Shown: positions 30,286-39,457, numbered from the stretch's first letter. The stretch: 64,000 bases of DNA from an uncultured Flavobacterium sp. (GCF_951805225.1 NZ_OX638201.1:4588001-4652000), one strand, 5' to 3'. The notes: generated from the sequence alone by a model not told the origin. Program-made: numbers and translations.

Positions 30286-33200
30286 TTAATTCTCAACTTT
30301 TACGATCGCCATTTTCCCATTATACGGCTTGGTTCCTTTTGCTTCTAATGCCTTAGTTGCTTCAGATAAACCTTCATATTTCTCGTAATAGATATAATAT
30401 TTACTTGTTGTTATATTATAAAAGAAATTAACATCTGTACGTCCTGCTGCAACCGCTTTGGCAAGGAATTCATCTCTTTTCTCTGCACTGCTGTGAACCG
30501 CGATAATCAAATAATAACCACTATCAGAATTTTTAATATTCTTAATAATCTGCATGTTTGACTGATCTTCTCCAAAATCAAAATCGTTTGCAGTTAATGG
30601 TGTGCTACTTGGTTTTGTTGTTTCCTTAATACGTTTAAGAGCTGCTACATCCTGCGCATATCTTCCCTGATCATTTTCGTAAGCCGCACGTTTAATTCTA
30701 CGTTTTTTCTCGATTTCAGTTTCAGCTTTAATACGTTCTAAATTCGCCAGTAATGCTGCACTATCTTGTTCTGCTTTTATTTGTGCTGCTTTTAATTGGT
30801 TTATTTTTTCTAAATAAGCTCTGTTTAAAGCATCATTTTTATTCGGAACTTTTTTAAGTCTTTCATTATACAAATTAGTCAACTTATCAATTTCCTCTTT
30901 CTGCATTCTGTTTGCATCAGCAAGTTGGTTTTTTAATGCTTCCAACTGACTATTTTCTGCGGCAACACTTTTGAATGGTTTAGGCTCTTTATAAATTCCT
31001 TTATCACTTAAGTCATTCTCTTCTTTTAAGTCGTTCAGGTCTTTTTGTTTGTTAGCCACTGTCGCATTAAATTGTGCCAATATATCATTTTGCGCTTTAG
31101 CTGAATTTTCGATAGACAACGCCAAATTATCAATTGCTTTTGCTGTGTCATCTTTTGGTGCCGAAGCAGCTTTTGCAGCGGCTGCATCAGCAGCAAGCTT
31201 AGCTTTTAATTCAGCTTCTTCAGCTAATTTTGCTTGTAATGCTTCTGCATCGGCTTTCGCTTTTGCATCTGCAGCTAATTTTAATTGTAATGCTTCTGCA
31301 TCAGCTTTGGCTTTTTCTTCTGCAGCTTGTCTCGCTCTGATTGCGTCTTCTTCAGCTTTTGCTTTTGCATCTGTAGCTTGTTTTGCTTTTAATGCATCTG
31401 CGTCAGCTTTTGCTTTTGCGTCTGCAGCTAATTTTGCTTGTAATGCTTCTGCATCGGCTTTAGTTTTTGCATCAGCAGCCAATTTCGCCTGACGTGCTTC
31501 TTCTGCTAATTGCAATTGTCTAGCTTCTTCTTCTGCTTGTAATTTTGCAGTTGCCTCAGCATCTGCTTTTACTTTTGCATCAGCTAATAATTTTGCCTGA
31601 AGTGCAACCATGTCAGCTTTAGCTTTTGCATCAGCAGCTAGTTTAGCTTGTTGTGCTTCTGCATCTGCTTTTGCTTTTGCGTCTGCGGCTAGTTTCGCCT
31701 GACGTGCTTCTTCTTCAACTTTTGCTTTTTCTTCAGCAGCTTGTCTTGCTTGTAAGGCTTTTGCATCTGCAGCTAACTTCGCTTGTAATGCTTCTGCATC
31801 AGCTTTTGCTTTTGCATCTGTAGCAAGTTTTGCTTGTAATGCTTCTGCGTCAGCTTTAGCTTTTGCGTCTGCGGCTAATTTTGCTTGTAATGCTTCTGCG
31901 TCGGCTTTAGCTTTTGCATCAGCAGCAAGTTTAGCTTGAAGTGCTTGTTCGTCAGCTTTGGCTTTTGCATCAGCAGCTTGTTTAGCTTTAAGAGCTTCTG
32001 CATCAGCTTTCGCTTTTGCGTCTGCAGCTAATTTTGCCTGACGGGCATCTTCAGCTTCTTGTAATTGTTTTGCTTCTGCATCGGCTTTCGCTTTTGCTGT
32101 TGCTTCTGCATCAGCTTTTACTCTTGCATCAGCTATTAATTTTGCTTGTAAAGCTTCCATGTCTGCTTTCGCTTTGGCATCTGCAGCAAGTTTTGCTTGT
32201 AATGCTTCTGCATCAGCTTTTGCTTTTGCGTCTGCAGCTAATTTCGCTTGTAATGCTTCTGCGTCAGCTTTTGCTTTTGCGTCTGCAGCAAGTTTAGCTT
32301 GTAATGCTTCTGCATCTGCTTTTGCTTTTGCATCTGCAGCAAGTTTAGCTTGTAATGCTTCTGCGTCAGCTTTTGCTTTTGCATCTGCAGCAAGTTTTGC
32401 TTGACGTGCTTCTGCATCAGCTTTTGCTTTTGCGTCAGCAGCTAATTTTGCTTGTAACGCTTCTGCATCAGCTTTTGCTTTTGCGTCTGCAGCTAATTTC
32501 GCTTGTAATGCTTCTGCGTCAGCTTTGGCTTTTGCATCTGCTGCAAGTTTAGCTTGTAATGCTTCCGCGTCAGCTTTGGCTTTTGCATCAGCAGCTAATT
32601 TTGCTTGTAATGCTTCTGCGTCAGCTTTGGCTTTTGCATCTGCTGCAAGTTTAGCTTGTAAAGCTTCTGCGTCAGCTTTTGCTTTTGCATCTGCAGCTTG
32701 TTTAGCTTTAAGAGCTTCTGCATCGGCTTTTGCTTTTGCATCTGCAACTAATTTAGCTTGTAATGCTTCCGCGTCAGCTTTTGCTTTTGCGTCTGCGGCT
32801 AATTTTGCCTGACGAGCATCTTCCTCAACTTTTGCTTTTGCATCAGCAGCTTGTTTTACTTTAAGAGCTTCTGCGTCGGCTTTTGCTTTTGCGTCTGCAA
32901 CTAATTTCGCTTGTAATGCTTCTGCATCAGCTTTTGCTTTTGCATCTGCAGCTAGTTTAGCTTGTATTGCTTCTGCATCAGCTTTGGCTTTTGCGTCTGC
33001 GGCTAGTTTAGCTTGTAATATGTCATCTTCTGCTTTTGCTTTAGCATCTGCAGCTTGTTTAATTTTTAAAGCTTCTGCATCAGCTTTTGCTTTCGCTTCT
33101 GCAGCAAGTCTTGCTTGTCTTGCTTCTGCATCAGCTTTTGCTTTTGCATCAGCAGCTAGTTTTTCTTTTAATGCAGCATCTTCAGCAGCTTTTGCTTTCG

Positions 33201-35121
33201 CAGCAGCGGCAAGTTTTGCTTTGTTTGCAGCATCAATACTCGCTTTTGTTTTTACTGCCTCAGCGGCCTTTATTTTAGCTTCTGCGGCCAATCTAGCTTG
33301 ATATGCGTCTGAGTCTGCTTTTGCTTTTGCATCTGCAGCAAGAATCGATTGTAAGTCTGCAGCTTCAGCTTTTGCTTTTGCATCTGCTTTACGTTTCGCT
33401 TCTGCGGCGTCAGCTTTTGCTTTTGCATCAGCAGCTAGTTTAACTTTTAATGCTTCTGCATCGGCTTTTGCTTTATTATCAGCTTCTAATTTTTTAGCTG
33501 CCGCTTCTGCATCTGCTTTAGCTTTCTCAGCAGTTAATTGTGCTTGCGTTTTTTGTGGCGCAGCAGCTTTTGCTTTTGCTGCAGCTTCGGCATCTGCTTT
33601 AGATTTATCTGCTGCCAACTTCGCTTTCATAGCTTCTGCATCTGCTTTTGCTTTATCAGCTGCTAGTTGCGCTTGTGTTTTTTGTGCTGCTGAACCAGGT
33701 CCTGCAGGTTTATTTGCAATAGCTTGTGCTCTTGCTGCTGCAGCGGCATCTACTCTTGCTTTATTGTCTGCAGCTAATTTAATTCTGCGTGCTTCTGCAT
33801 CAGCTCTTGCTTTATCGGCTGTTAATTGCGCTTGTGTTTTTTGTGCCGTTCCAACTGCTCTGTTTGTAGAAGCTGTTTGTGCTCTGGCTGCTGCGGCTGC
33901 ATCGGCTTTCGCTTTTGCATCTGCGGCTAATTTTATTTTGATAGCTTCAGCATCTGCTTTAGCTTTATTGTCTGCTTCTAATTTTGCTTTTGCTGCAGCT
34001 TCGGCGTCAGCCTTAACTTTTTCAGCAGCTGCCAATCTTGCTTGTTTCGCTTCAGCATCGGCAGTAGCCTTAGCTTCAGCAGCTAGTCTTGCTTTTTCGG
34101 CTCCATCAACTCTGGTAATTGGAGCGCTTGTATTTTTCTTAGCTGGTACTGGTTTTGATTTTGAAGGATCTATAAGTGAACCTTCGTCATCATCTCCGTA
34201 ATAGTAATTTCTGTTTTTGAATTTATATGCAATTGCAAATTCATGAGAACCTCCAAGATTAGAGAAATTTCCCATTCCTCTTTCGTAGTTATATTCGATA
34301 GCAATGCTTGGCGAAATATTAACTCCTAATCCTGCCGAAACTCCGTATAATGTATTGTACCCTGCTTGCGCCCAAACTCCTTGCTGAAGTGTAAGCATTC
34401 CAAGACCAGATATAACTGTTTTATCTTTTTTAACTTCTGTTTTAATAATTCCTGAGAATTTACTTCTGTCAAAAAAACCATAAGTGTCAATGTATCCAGT
34501 GTACATGGCGTGCAATTCAATTGCTCTTTCCGGATCATCTTTTACGATTCCTGATCCAAAATTGTAAAGCACTAAATTGTTGATCGATAAACCAAAATCA
34601 AGAAATGCTGTTCCGTAGTTAATCCCGGGATTAACGGTAAGCAACATATTTGACGGATACTCTCCATTTAAAATGGTTGGATCATCTGAGATTATTTTCC
34701 CCTGATCTAATCCGCTTTTGTAAAAACCAACATTCAAACCAAAAGTAAGGTTGCTGTCTTCTTCTAAAACGATATTATGAGCAAAGTTTCCGATTCCTCC
34801 AAACACGGTCATTAAACCATAATTTTGTTGAAACAGACCAAAAGCAAAGGCTTCATTCTCTTTAAAACGACCTGAATAATTGGCTAAATAAGTTTGTGGG
34901 GCATTATCAAATTGTACCCATTGCCTTTTATTATAAAAACTTGCATAGGCGTTTGTTTCACGAACAAAACTGAATGCAGGGTTAATTAAATATCTATTGA
35001 ACTTTAAAGAATTTCTGATAGGTAACGAAAACGAAACAACTCCATTCTCATTTTTGTCCTGAGAATAGAGTGCATTTGAAAAACCGTAAAATAAAGTTAT
35101 GAATAGTAAAATTTTCTTCAT
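30286..35121 (-). CDS. sprD: SprD: PorP/SprF-like barrel fused to a long Ala/Lys/Asp helix and SPOR-like tail
   Basis: This 1611-residue protein matches SprD by position (between sprC and sprB) and by architecture. In F. johnsoniae, sprD is needed for spreading colonies. A signal peptide (Met-Lys-Lys-Ile-Leu-Leu, cleaved after Leu-Tyr-Ser-Gln) leads to about 300 residues that resemble PorP/SprF outer-membrane proteins. Residues about 345-1320 are an almost unbroken Ala/Lys/Asp/Glu helix with a 17-residue period (Ala-Lys-Ala-Asp-Ala-Glu-Ala-Leu-Gln...), like TolA. A coiled coil follows at about 1340-1500. The last 85 residues (Gly-Tyr-Tyr-Leu-Ile-Ile, later Tyr-Tyr-Ile-Tyr) look like a SPOR-type fold. 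The start lies 1 bp after the sprC stop, so the two are likely translationally coupled. A role anchoring or spacing the surface machinery relative to the cell wall is inference. Confidence 0.9.
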   Translation of the reverse strand: MKKILLFITLFYGFSNALYSQDKNENGVVSFSLPIRNSLKFNRYLINPAFSFVRETNAYASFYNKRQWVQFDNAPQTYLANYSGRFKENEAFAFGLFQQNYGLMTVFGGIGNFAHNIVLEEDSNLTFGLNVGFYKSGLDQGKIISDDPTILNGEYPSNMLLTVNPGINYGTAFLDFGLSINNLVLYNFGSGIVKDDPERAIELHAMYTGYIDTYGFFDRSKFSGIIKTEVKKDKTVISGLGMLTLQQGVWAQAGYNTLYGVSAGLGVNISPSIAIEYNYERGMGNFSNLGGSHEFAIAYKFKNRNYYYGDDDEGSLIDPSKSKPVPAKKNTSAPITRVDGAEKARLAAEAKATADAEAKQARLAAAEKVKADAEAAAKAKLEADNKAKADAEAIKIKLAADAKAKADAAAAARAQTASTNRAVGTAQKTQAQLTADKARADAEARRIKLAADNKARVDAAAAARAQAIANKPAGPGSAAQKTQAQLAADKAKADAEAMKAKLAADKSKADAEAAAKAKAAAPQKTQAQLTAEKAKADAEAAAKKLEADNKAKADAEALKVKLAADAKAKADAAEAKRKADAKAKAEAADLQSILAADAKAKADSDAYQARLAAEAKIKAAEAVKTKASIDAANKAKLAAAAKAKAAEDAALKEKLAADAKAKADAEARQARLAAEAKAKADAEALKIKQAADAKAKAEDDILQAKLAADAKAKADAEAIQAKLAADAKAKADAEALQAKLVADAKAKADAEALKVKQAADAKAKVEEDARQAKLAADAKAKADAEALQAKLVADAKAKADAEALKAKQAADAKAKADAEALQAKLAADAKAKADAEALQAKLAADAKAKADAEALQAKLAADAKAKADAEALQAKLAADAKAKADAEALQAKLAADAKAKADAEARQAKLAADAKAKADAEALQAKLAADAKAKADAEALQAKLAADAKAKADAEALQAKLAADAKAKADAEALQAKLAADAKAKADMEALQAKLIADARVKADAEATAKAKADAEAKQLQEAEDARQAKLAADAKAKADAEALKAKQAADAKAKADEQALQAKLAADAKAKADAEALQAKLAADAKAKADAEALQAKLATDAKAKADAEALQAKLAADAKALQARQAAEEKAKVEEEARQAKLAADAKAKADAEAQQAKLAADAKAKADMVALQAKLLADAKVKADAEATAKLQAEEEARQLQLAEEARQAKLAADAKTKADAEALQAKLAADAKAKADADALKAKQATDAKAKAEEDAIRARQAAEEKAKADAEALQLKLAADAKAKADAEALQAKLAEEAELKAKLAADAAAAKAASAPKDDTAKAIDNLALSIENSAKAQNDILAQFNATVANKQKDLNDLKEENDLSDKGIYKEPKPFKSVAAENSQLEALKNQLADANRMQKEEIDKLTNLYNERLKKVPNKNDALNRAYLEKINQLKAAQIKAEQDSAALLANLERIKAETEIEKKRRIKRAAYENDQGRYAQDVAALKRIKETTKPSSTPLTANDFDFGEDQSNMQIIKNIKNSDSGYYLIIAVHSSAEKRDEFLAKAVAAGRTDVNFFYNITTSKYYIYYEKYEGLSEATKALEAKGTKPYNGKMAIVKVEN
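31190..33160 (-). repeat. 51-bp (17-codon) tandem array in sprD
   Basis: This is a long run of in-frame 51-bp units encoding Ala-Lys-Leu-Ala-Ala-Asp-Ala-Lys-Ala-Lys-Ala-Asp-Ala-Glu-Ala-Leu-Gln or close variants. The most uniform stretch is about 32180-32700. Neighbouring units differ mainly at third codon positions. Looser Ala/Lys-rich copies extend to about 34090. Slippage or recombination would change helix length by 17-residue steps. Confidence 0.9.
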
Positions 35122-35122
35122 A

Positions 35123-36601
35123 TTATTTTATCACAGTTATTGATCCTTTTTTTTCACCTGTGTCGGATTGAATGACATAGTAATATACTGGATTTACATT
35201 TTTAAAATCTATTGCTGTCTGGGGCCAATCACCTTGGTAATTAACTACGTCCAGAACCTTGTCGCCATTTGAACTTATGATAATAACTTTTGTCGTATCA
35301 TTTTTATATACATCCGGAATATTCCAATAAGGATTCGCTCCGCTTAATTTAAGTATGTTAGGAATCACATTCGTAACTAAAGCTGTCTCAGATTTAACTT
35401 TGAAAGTAAATTCTTTAGTAACAACGCATCCTGCCGTTTGAGAAATTACCGCTTTATAACTACCAATTGTTGCAACTGTATAACTAGTTGCTGTTGCGCC
35501 TTGTATTGCATTACCGTTTAAAAACCACTCCACTTTAGGATTGCTCGCATCTGTAGTAATATTAACTTTGAGTAATTCACCGTCTTTTAATATGTACTCA
35601 TCTGCAACGTCAATACTTGCATTAAATCCGTTACTTTTTAGGTTTATTGAACTACTTCCTGTACATCCTCCAAAGTCAATTTCTACAGTATATATTGCAG
35701 GTTCCGTTGCTGTAATTGAGCGCGTATTAGCGCCATTAATTACAACATTATCCTTTTTCCATACATAACTATTTCCTGATCCTACAGTTGCTGTTAAAAC
35801 AGTTCCTTCACCCTCTGTTGCACAAAAAGGATTTCCTAAACTTGAGTCTATTGTAAATGCAGAACCAGCGCCAGAAGCGCTTACTACAACTCTATTTGAA
35901 TAAGAAAGAGATGTACAGCTACCATAATTACTTTCAACATAATAGGTACCTGCAGTTGTAACGGTAAAAGTTGGACCACTTGCTCCAGCCAAAAGTGTTG
36001 GTTGCGAAGTAGGCCCATTATCTCTAAACCAATTGTAGGTTATAGATGGATATTTCAAAGGGGAATCGTTTGCTGGACTTACTCTGTCCGGATCGATAGA
36101 AAGTACTAAACTTCCGCCCGCGCAGAAAGTAGCAGAACCATTAAAATTATTAATGGTGTATTGCTTGTCGTGGATTTTGTAATAAATTGGAAATTGCTTC
36201 TTTGCCGTAGAAGAAAAGAAACTAGGACTGGCGGGTTGACCGCCAGAACTTTTAATTCTTAAACTATAAGTATCGCTTCCAACAATATCTGCCGGAATCG
36301 AGAATGTTATTGTTTTCTTATTTGGAGTATCATCATTTTCGCCAACAAAAACTATAGCAGTTGGATTGCTAAAGCTTCCCGTTTTGTCTGATAACTCAAC
36401 CGAAAATGTAGTTCCCACAGCATAACCTGTATACGTAAATGTAGCTTTGTAGGTAGGATTCGTAGAACCACCGGCACAAATTCTGTCAAATGTTAATATA
36501 TCAGGTACTATTGATTGGGCATGCAAAGACGATTCAGTACAAAACAGAATACTAAATAAAAGGAAAAAATGCGTAATAGTTAAAGTAGTTTTTTGAATCA
36601 T
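35123..36601 (-). CDS. sprC: SprC: secreted gliding-motility protein with Ig-like domains and a type B-like C-terminus
   Basis: This 492-residue protein matches SprC by position and size. In F. johnsoniae, sprC mutants do not spread on agar. A signal peptide ends near residue 29 (Leu-His-Ala-Gln). The middle holds three or so Ig/PKD-like domains, with motifs such as Tyr-Asn-Trp-Phe-Arg-Asp, Gly-Thr-Tyr-Tyr-Val and Tyr-Val-Trp-Lys-Lys-Asp. The last 80 residues (Val-Ile-Pro-Asn-Ile-Leu, Tyr-Trp-Asn-Ile-Pro, Val-Ile-Ile-Ile-Ser-Ser-Asn-Gly-Asp) look like a degenerate gliding-associated T9SS type B sorting domain, so the protein is probably surface-exposed or held at the outer membrane. It overlaps the upstream gene by 4 bp (ATGA) and ends 1 bp before sprD. 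Confidence 0.9.
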   Translation of the reverse strand: MIQKTTLTITHFFLLFSILFCTESSLHAQSIVPDILTFDRICAGGSTNPTYKATFTYTGYAVGTTFSVELSDKTGSFSNPTAIVFVGENDDTPNKKTITFSIPADIVGSDTYSLRIKSSGGQPASPSFFSSTAKKQFPIYYKIHDKQYTINNFNGSATFCAGGSLVLSIDPDRVSPANDSPLKYPSITYNWFRDNGPTSQPTLLAGASGPTFTVTTAGTYYVESNYGSCTSLSYSNRVVVSASGAGSAFTIDSSLGNPFCATEGEGTVLTATVGSGNSYVWKKDNVVINGANTRSITATEPAIYTVEIDFGGCTGSSSINLKSNGFNASIDVADEYILKDGELLKVNITTDASNPKVEWFLNGNAIQGATATSYTVATIGSYKAVISQTAGCVVTKEFTFKVKSETALVTNVIPNILKLSGANPYWNIPDVYKNDTTKVIIISSNGDKVLDVVNYQGDWPQTAIDFKNVNPVYYYVIQSDTGEKKGSITVIK

Positions 36602-37014
36602 ATAGTGCGTGTTCTTGCTAAATCTATGCGCTCAAAAAACAAAATGTCGATGAATGTTTCTGAAAAATCATACTTATAGTTCTCAATAATATCTTTTGCA
36701 AGAGCTGAATAAGTATAAGTAATTGTTGAGTTTTCTTCACAGTTTGATGACTGACTATTCGGCTCATTTGCAACAGCAGAGCTATCCTTGGGGATGGATA
36801 GCCCTACTATACAATGATTAGAATTATCTAATTTGCTGCTATTACTATCAGCTATGTCATTCTTTTGGTTTAATGCACTAAACGCGTCTAATTTGCAGTT
36901 AGAATCAGTAGAAATTGTAGGTCTTTCAGCTGTACTTTGTGCATATAGACTTAACGTCATAGGAGAAACCAAAAATATTATATATAAGAAATATTTTTTT
37001 GTAGATAGTATCAT
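36598..37014 (-). CDS. Small hypothetical protein of the spr operon
   Basis: This 138-residue protein has no recognised family. The N-terminus (Met-Ile-Leu-Ser-Thr-Lys-Lys, hydrophobic core, cleavage near Leu-Tyr-Ala-Gln) looks like a signal peptide. The middle is Ser/Asn/Asp-rich with four Cys, and the C-terminus is more hydrophobic with acidic and aromatic residues. The stop overlaps the sprC start by 4 bp (ATGA), which strongly suggests coupled translation. It corresponds by position to the gene just before sprC in the seven-gene F. johnsoniae operon, where no motility role was assigned. A partner or regulator of SprC is only a guess. Confidence 0.75.
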   Translation of the reverse strand: MILSTKKYFLYIIFLVSPMTLSLYAQSTAERPTISTDSNCKLDAFSALNQKNDIADSNSSKLDNSNHCIVGLSIPKDSSAVANEPNSQSSNCEENSTITYTYSALAKDIIENYKYDFSETFIDILFFERIDLARTRTI

Positions 37015-37117
37015 TATGTCTTGATCTTTATTTGGGTCCGTATGAGACTAATACATAAATTGTGTCTGGGGACTTTATTAATAAAATTTACGTTTTGAAA
37101 TAAAAATCGAAATCTAT

Positions 37118-38410
37118 TTATCTGTTTCCGCTAGATGCTGTAATTTTTCCTAATTGCAGTCTGAAATCTGGTTTTTTAGGGTTAAAAATATCAATGAAAG
37201 TCTCTTTGTTATCACTTTGTGAATAAACGTTAAAGAACACACTGTTTCCGTACCAGTTTTCTAAATCTTCGTTGTTAGAATTGTACTCTGTAAAGATGTT
37301 TCCGTTACATAGGTTAAAGTACATTTCCTCAAATTTGATTTTTTTAAGGTTGGCATCATTAATTTCTGTTTTACTATCTAATAATACAGCTGGATTAAAT
37401 CCTGAAATTACGCTTCTTTTCATTTCAAGAGAAGCAGTTTCAGCTACATATACAGCCTCTTTTACTAAACCTGACTGAATATCAGCTTTGATATTATCAC
37501 TGTCATTAAGCATAGTGATATTTGTTGCAACAACAAGAGTTTGTTTTTTAGTAAAATCAGTTTCATTTTTCTTTTCAAATGATTTTACTTCCAAGCAACG
37601 AGAACCGTCTTTATTACTTGATAAGTAAGAAGATCTAACGGCTAATGAGTTGTATAAACGACATTGTACACCTTGAGTAAATTTGTAATCGTCGTTGATA
37701 GATTTATAAGAAACTAATTTAGTAGCGTTTACATCACCTCCAAAAAAGGCAAATGAATCACCACCAGAATAGCTTACCATAATGTTTTCTAAGATTGTTT
37801 TAGATCCAACACCAGCAATAGTCAAACCATTGAAAGTATCTACACCCTTAACTTTTTTACCTGCAAATTCGATTCTCACAAATCTTAAAACTCCTGAATT
37901 TCCGGCAACATTATCACCACCATAAGTAGTAAGTGTAGGATCAAGATCTAAGTTGTATGAACCAACATTTCCAAATTTGTTGATTGGCGCATCACCAAGA
38001 ATTACAATTCCACCCCAGTCTCCAGCTTTTTTCTGGCTGCGGTTAGATGTAAATACAATTGGGTCAGTTTCTAATCCGTCTGCAATAAGTTGTGCACCTT
38101 TTGTAACTACCAATGCTCCTTTTGTTTCGAAATCACCGATGATTAAAGTTCCAGGTTCAATTGTTAAAACAGCGTTGTTTGTAACATAAACATTGCCTTG
38201 TAAAACATAAACATTCCTTTTCAGCAGTTTAGTGTTAACAGAAATGTTCCCTGCTAGGATTTGGTTTGGTTCTCCATATTCTACTTTGTTAGGCTTAAAT
38301 TCGGTCCAGTTGTTCAACCAATTGTTGTAGCCCATAATTCCTTTCTCTTGTTGAGCACTCATACTTGTAACCGTCAAAAGAACGCAGATCATTTGAGTAA
38401 TTTTTTTCAT
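37118..38410 (-). CDS. Secreted parallel beta-helix protein of the spr operon
   Basis: This 430-residue protein has a signal peptide (Met-Lys-Lys-Ile-Thr-Gln, cleaved near Met-Ser-Ala-Gln). From about residue 55, short hydrophobic strands repeat with Asn/Gly turns (Asn-Val-Tyr-Val-Thr-Asn-Asn-Ala, Glu-Pro-Gly-Thr-Leu-Ile-Ile-Gly). They are followed by Gly-Asp-Trp-Gly-Gly-Ile-Val-Ile-Leu-Gly and Arg-Phe-Val-Arg-Ile-Glu-Phe-Ala-Gly. This is the pattern of right-handed beta-helix envelope proteins seen in many Bacteroidetes. No catalytic motif and no clear T9SS sorting domain is visible. It sits second in the operon, 103 bp before the small sprC-coupled gene. A structural or surface-binding role is plausible but unproven. 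Confidence 0.8.
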   Translation of the reverse strand: MKKITQMICVLLTVTSMSAQQEKGIMGYNNWLNNWTEFKPNKVEYGEPNQILAGNISVNTKLLKRNVYVLQGNVYVTNNAVLTIEPGTLIIGDFETKGALVVTKGAQLIADGLETDPIVFTSNRSQKKAGDWGGIVILGDAPINKFGNVGSYNLDLDPTLTTYGGDNVAGNSGVLRFVRIEFAGKKVKGVDTFNGLTIAGVGSKTILENIMVSYSGGDSFAFFGGDVNATKLVSYKSINDDYKFTQGVQCRLYNSLAVRSSYLSSNKDGSRCLEVKSFEKKNETDFTKKQTLVVATNITMLNDSDNIKADIQSGLVKEAVYVAETASLEMKRSVISGFNPAVLLDSKTEINDANLKKIKFEEMYFNLCNGNIFTEYNSNNEDLENWYGNSVFFNVYSQSDNKETFIDIFNPKKPDFRLQLGKITASSGNR

Positions 38411-38457
38411 GATAAGGGGGTATTAGGGTTAATAATAAATTTGGGTATGCGTAAATG

Positions 38458-38512
38458 AAAAAACTCATCTCGAGTTTTCTGAAAAAATCCAGAACGCTTC
38501 GAGAACGAGTTG
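38458..38512 (-). terminator. Terminator-like hairpin between the first two genes of the spr operon
   Basis: An imperfect stem (AACTC at 38463-38467 with GAGTT at 38508-38512, plus inner CTCGA/TCGAG pairing) is followed on the minus strand by seven T. It lies about 90 bp past the stop of the first gene and so could act as an attenuator for the 34-kb remainder of the operon. Confidence 0.5.
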
Positions 38513-38604
38513 TTGTTTTTTATCTCTTTTTCAAAATGCCGCAGAAAGTTCTCCACCATCTACGTAAACAAAATCAAAAAGGTTTTAAAAAATATTTTTA
38601 AATA

Positions 38605-39057
38605 TTACATTTCATTCAATTCGTTGAATTCGTGTAATGATTTCAATGTACTTTCGTAAAATAAAATTGCAGCAATCAAGTTCCCTTTATCAGAGTACGG
38701 CATCATTTTTCTTTGAAATTCTACTGTCGTATCTAAGAAACTTGTTGTACCCACAGCCTGAGCATCTAAAACTTTTTTGTGTTCAGAATCGTCCGGAATA
38801 CCTAAGTCTGCCATTGTAACACCTGGTTTAGTAACCAATGCAATGTAAGGAAGAGTTTTAACTAAAACTTTTATACGCTCGATGTACAATTCTAACAATT
38901 CTCCTTTTTGCATACCACTTAATTCTTTCTGATCATGGTATTTTCGGATAAGTGCAGTTGTACTAATGATACTTCTTGGAGCGTTTTTTGCTTGTGCCGA
39001 AATAGCACCAGTCGTCAAGAAAAAAAGTGTACTTAATAAAATAATTTTCCCTTTCAT
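38605..39057 (-). CDS. Small secreted hypothetical protein, first gene of the spr operon
   Basis: This 150-residue protein has a signal peptide (Met-Lys-Gly-Lys-Ile-Ile-Leu-Leu, cleaved near Ile-Ser-Ala-Gln). The mature part is mostly helical, with Lys-Gly-Glu-Leu-Leu-Glu-Leu-Tyr-Ile-Glu-Arg-Ile, a Pro-Asp-Asp turn and a C-terminal amphipathic helix. I do not recognise the family. It is followed by a terminator-like hairpin and then the beta-helix gene. A good promoter lies just upstream, so it probably heads the operon, which gives the same seven-gene count as the F. johnsoniae sprB operon. Function unknown. Confidence 0.8.
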   Translation of the reverse strand: MKGKIILLSTLFFLTTGAISAQAKNAPRSIISTTALIRKYHDQKELSGMQKGELLELYIERIKVLVKTLPYIALVTKPGVTMADLGIPDDSEHKKVLDAQAVGTTSFLDTTVEFQRKMMPYSDKGNLIAAILFYESTLKSLHEFNELNEM

Positions 39058-39090
39058 AAATTCTTAGATATAATTGGTTGTTGATGAAAA

Positions 39091-39121
39091 CAAAAATATA
39101 TAATTTAACTTAAATTGCAAC
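39091..39121 (-). promoter_or_regulatory. Promoter of the sprB gliding operon
   Basis: The minus strand reads TTG, 19 nt, then TATTTTTG (39098-39091), a full match to the Bacteroidetes TTTG/TAnnTTTG promoter form. It leaves a leader of about 30 nt before the ATG at 39057. Confidence 0.55.
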
Positions 39122-39457
39122 TTTATTGATTTCTTTTTTCAAAAAAAAAGCTTAAAGAAACCTTAAAATCGGGTCTTATGTCGAGAAAATGTGCGTTTTA
39201 ACGGGGTTTTTGTTAAATTTGTTAAAATTATAACCGTAAGATATTAAGTATTAAAAGTCGATTTTATTTTCAATTAATAGCCAAAAAACTGTTACGTTTG
39301 TCGTTTTATTTAAAAAACTATTAACAAAAAAGTCTTAATATCTCCTTCAAATCGTCTCTTTATTAACAAAAGTTGGTTAACAAACTTCAAAAAATCGAAC
39401 GTAAAACACCAATACCGACAGAAATGAAACGCAGTGCGCAAACTTTTGTTCTAAAAT

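Noticed and set aside
31190..33160. Regular repeats that might suggest a CRISPR array
   Set aside because: There are no unique spacers; the units are contiguous, in frame and encode one protein.
31049..34201. Plus-strand Ala/Ser/Phe- and Leu-rich frames opposite sprD
   Set aside because: They are mirror readings of the 51-bp repeat; composition is an artefact of Ala/Lys codons.
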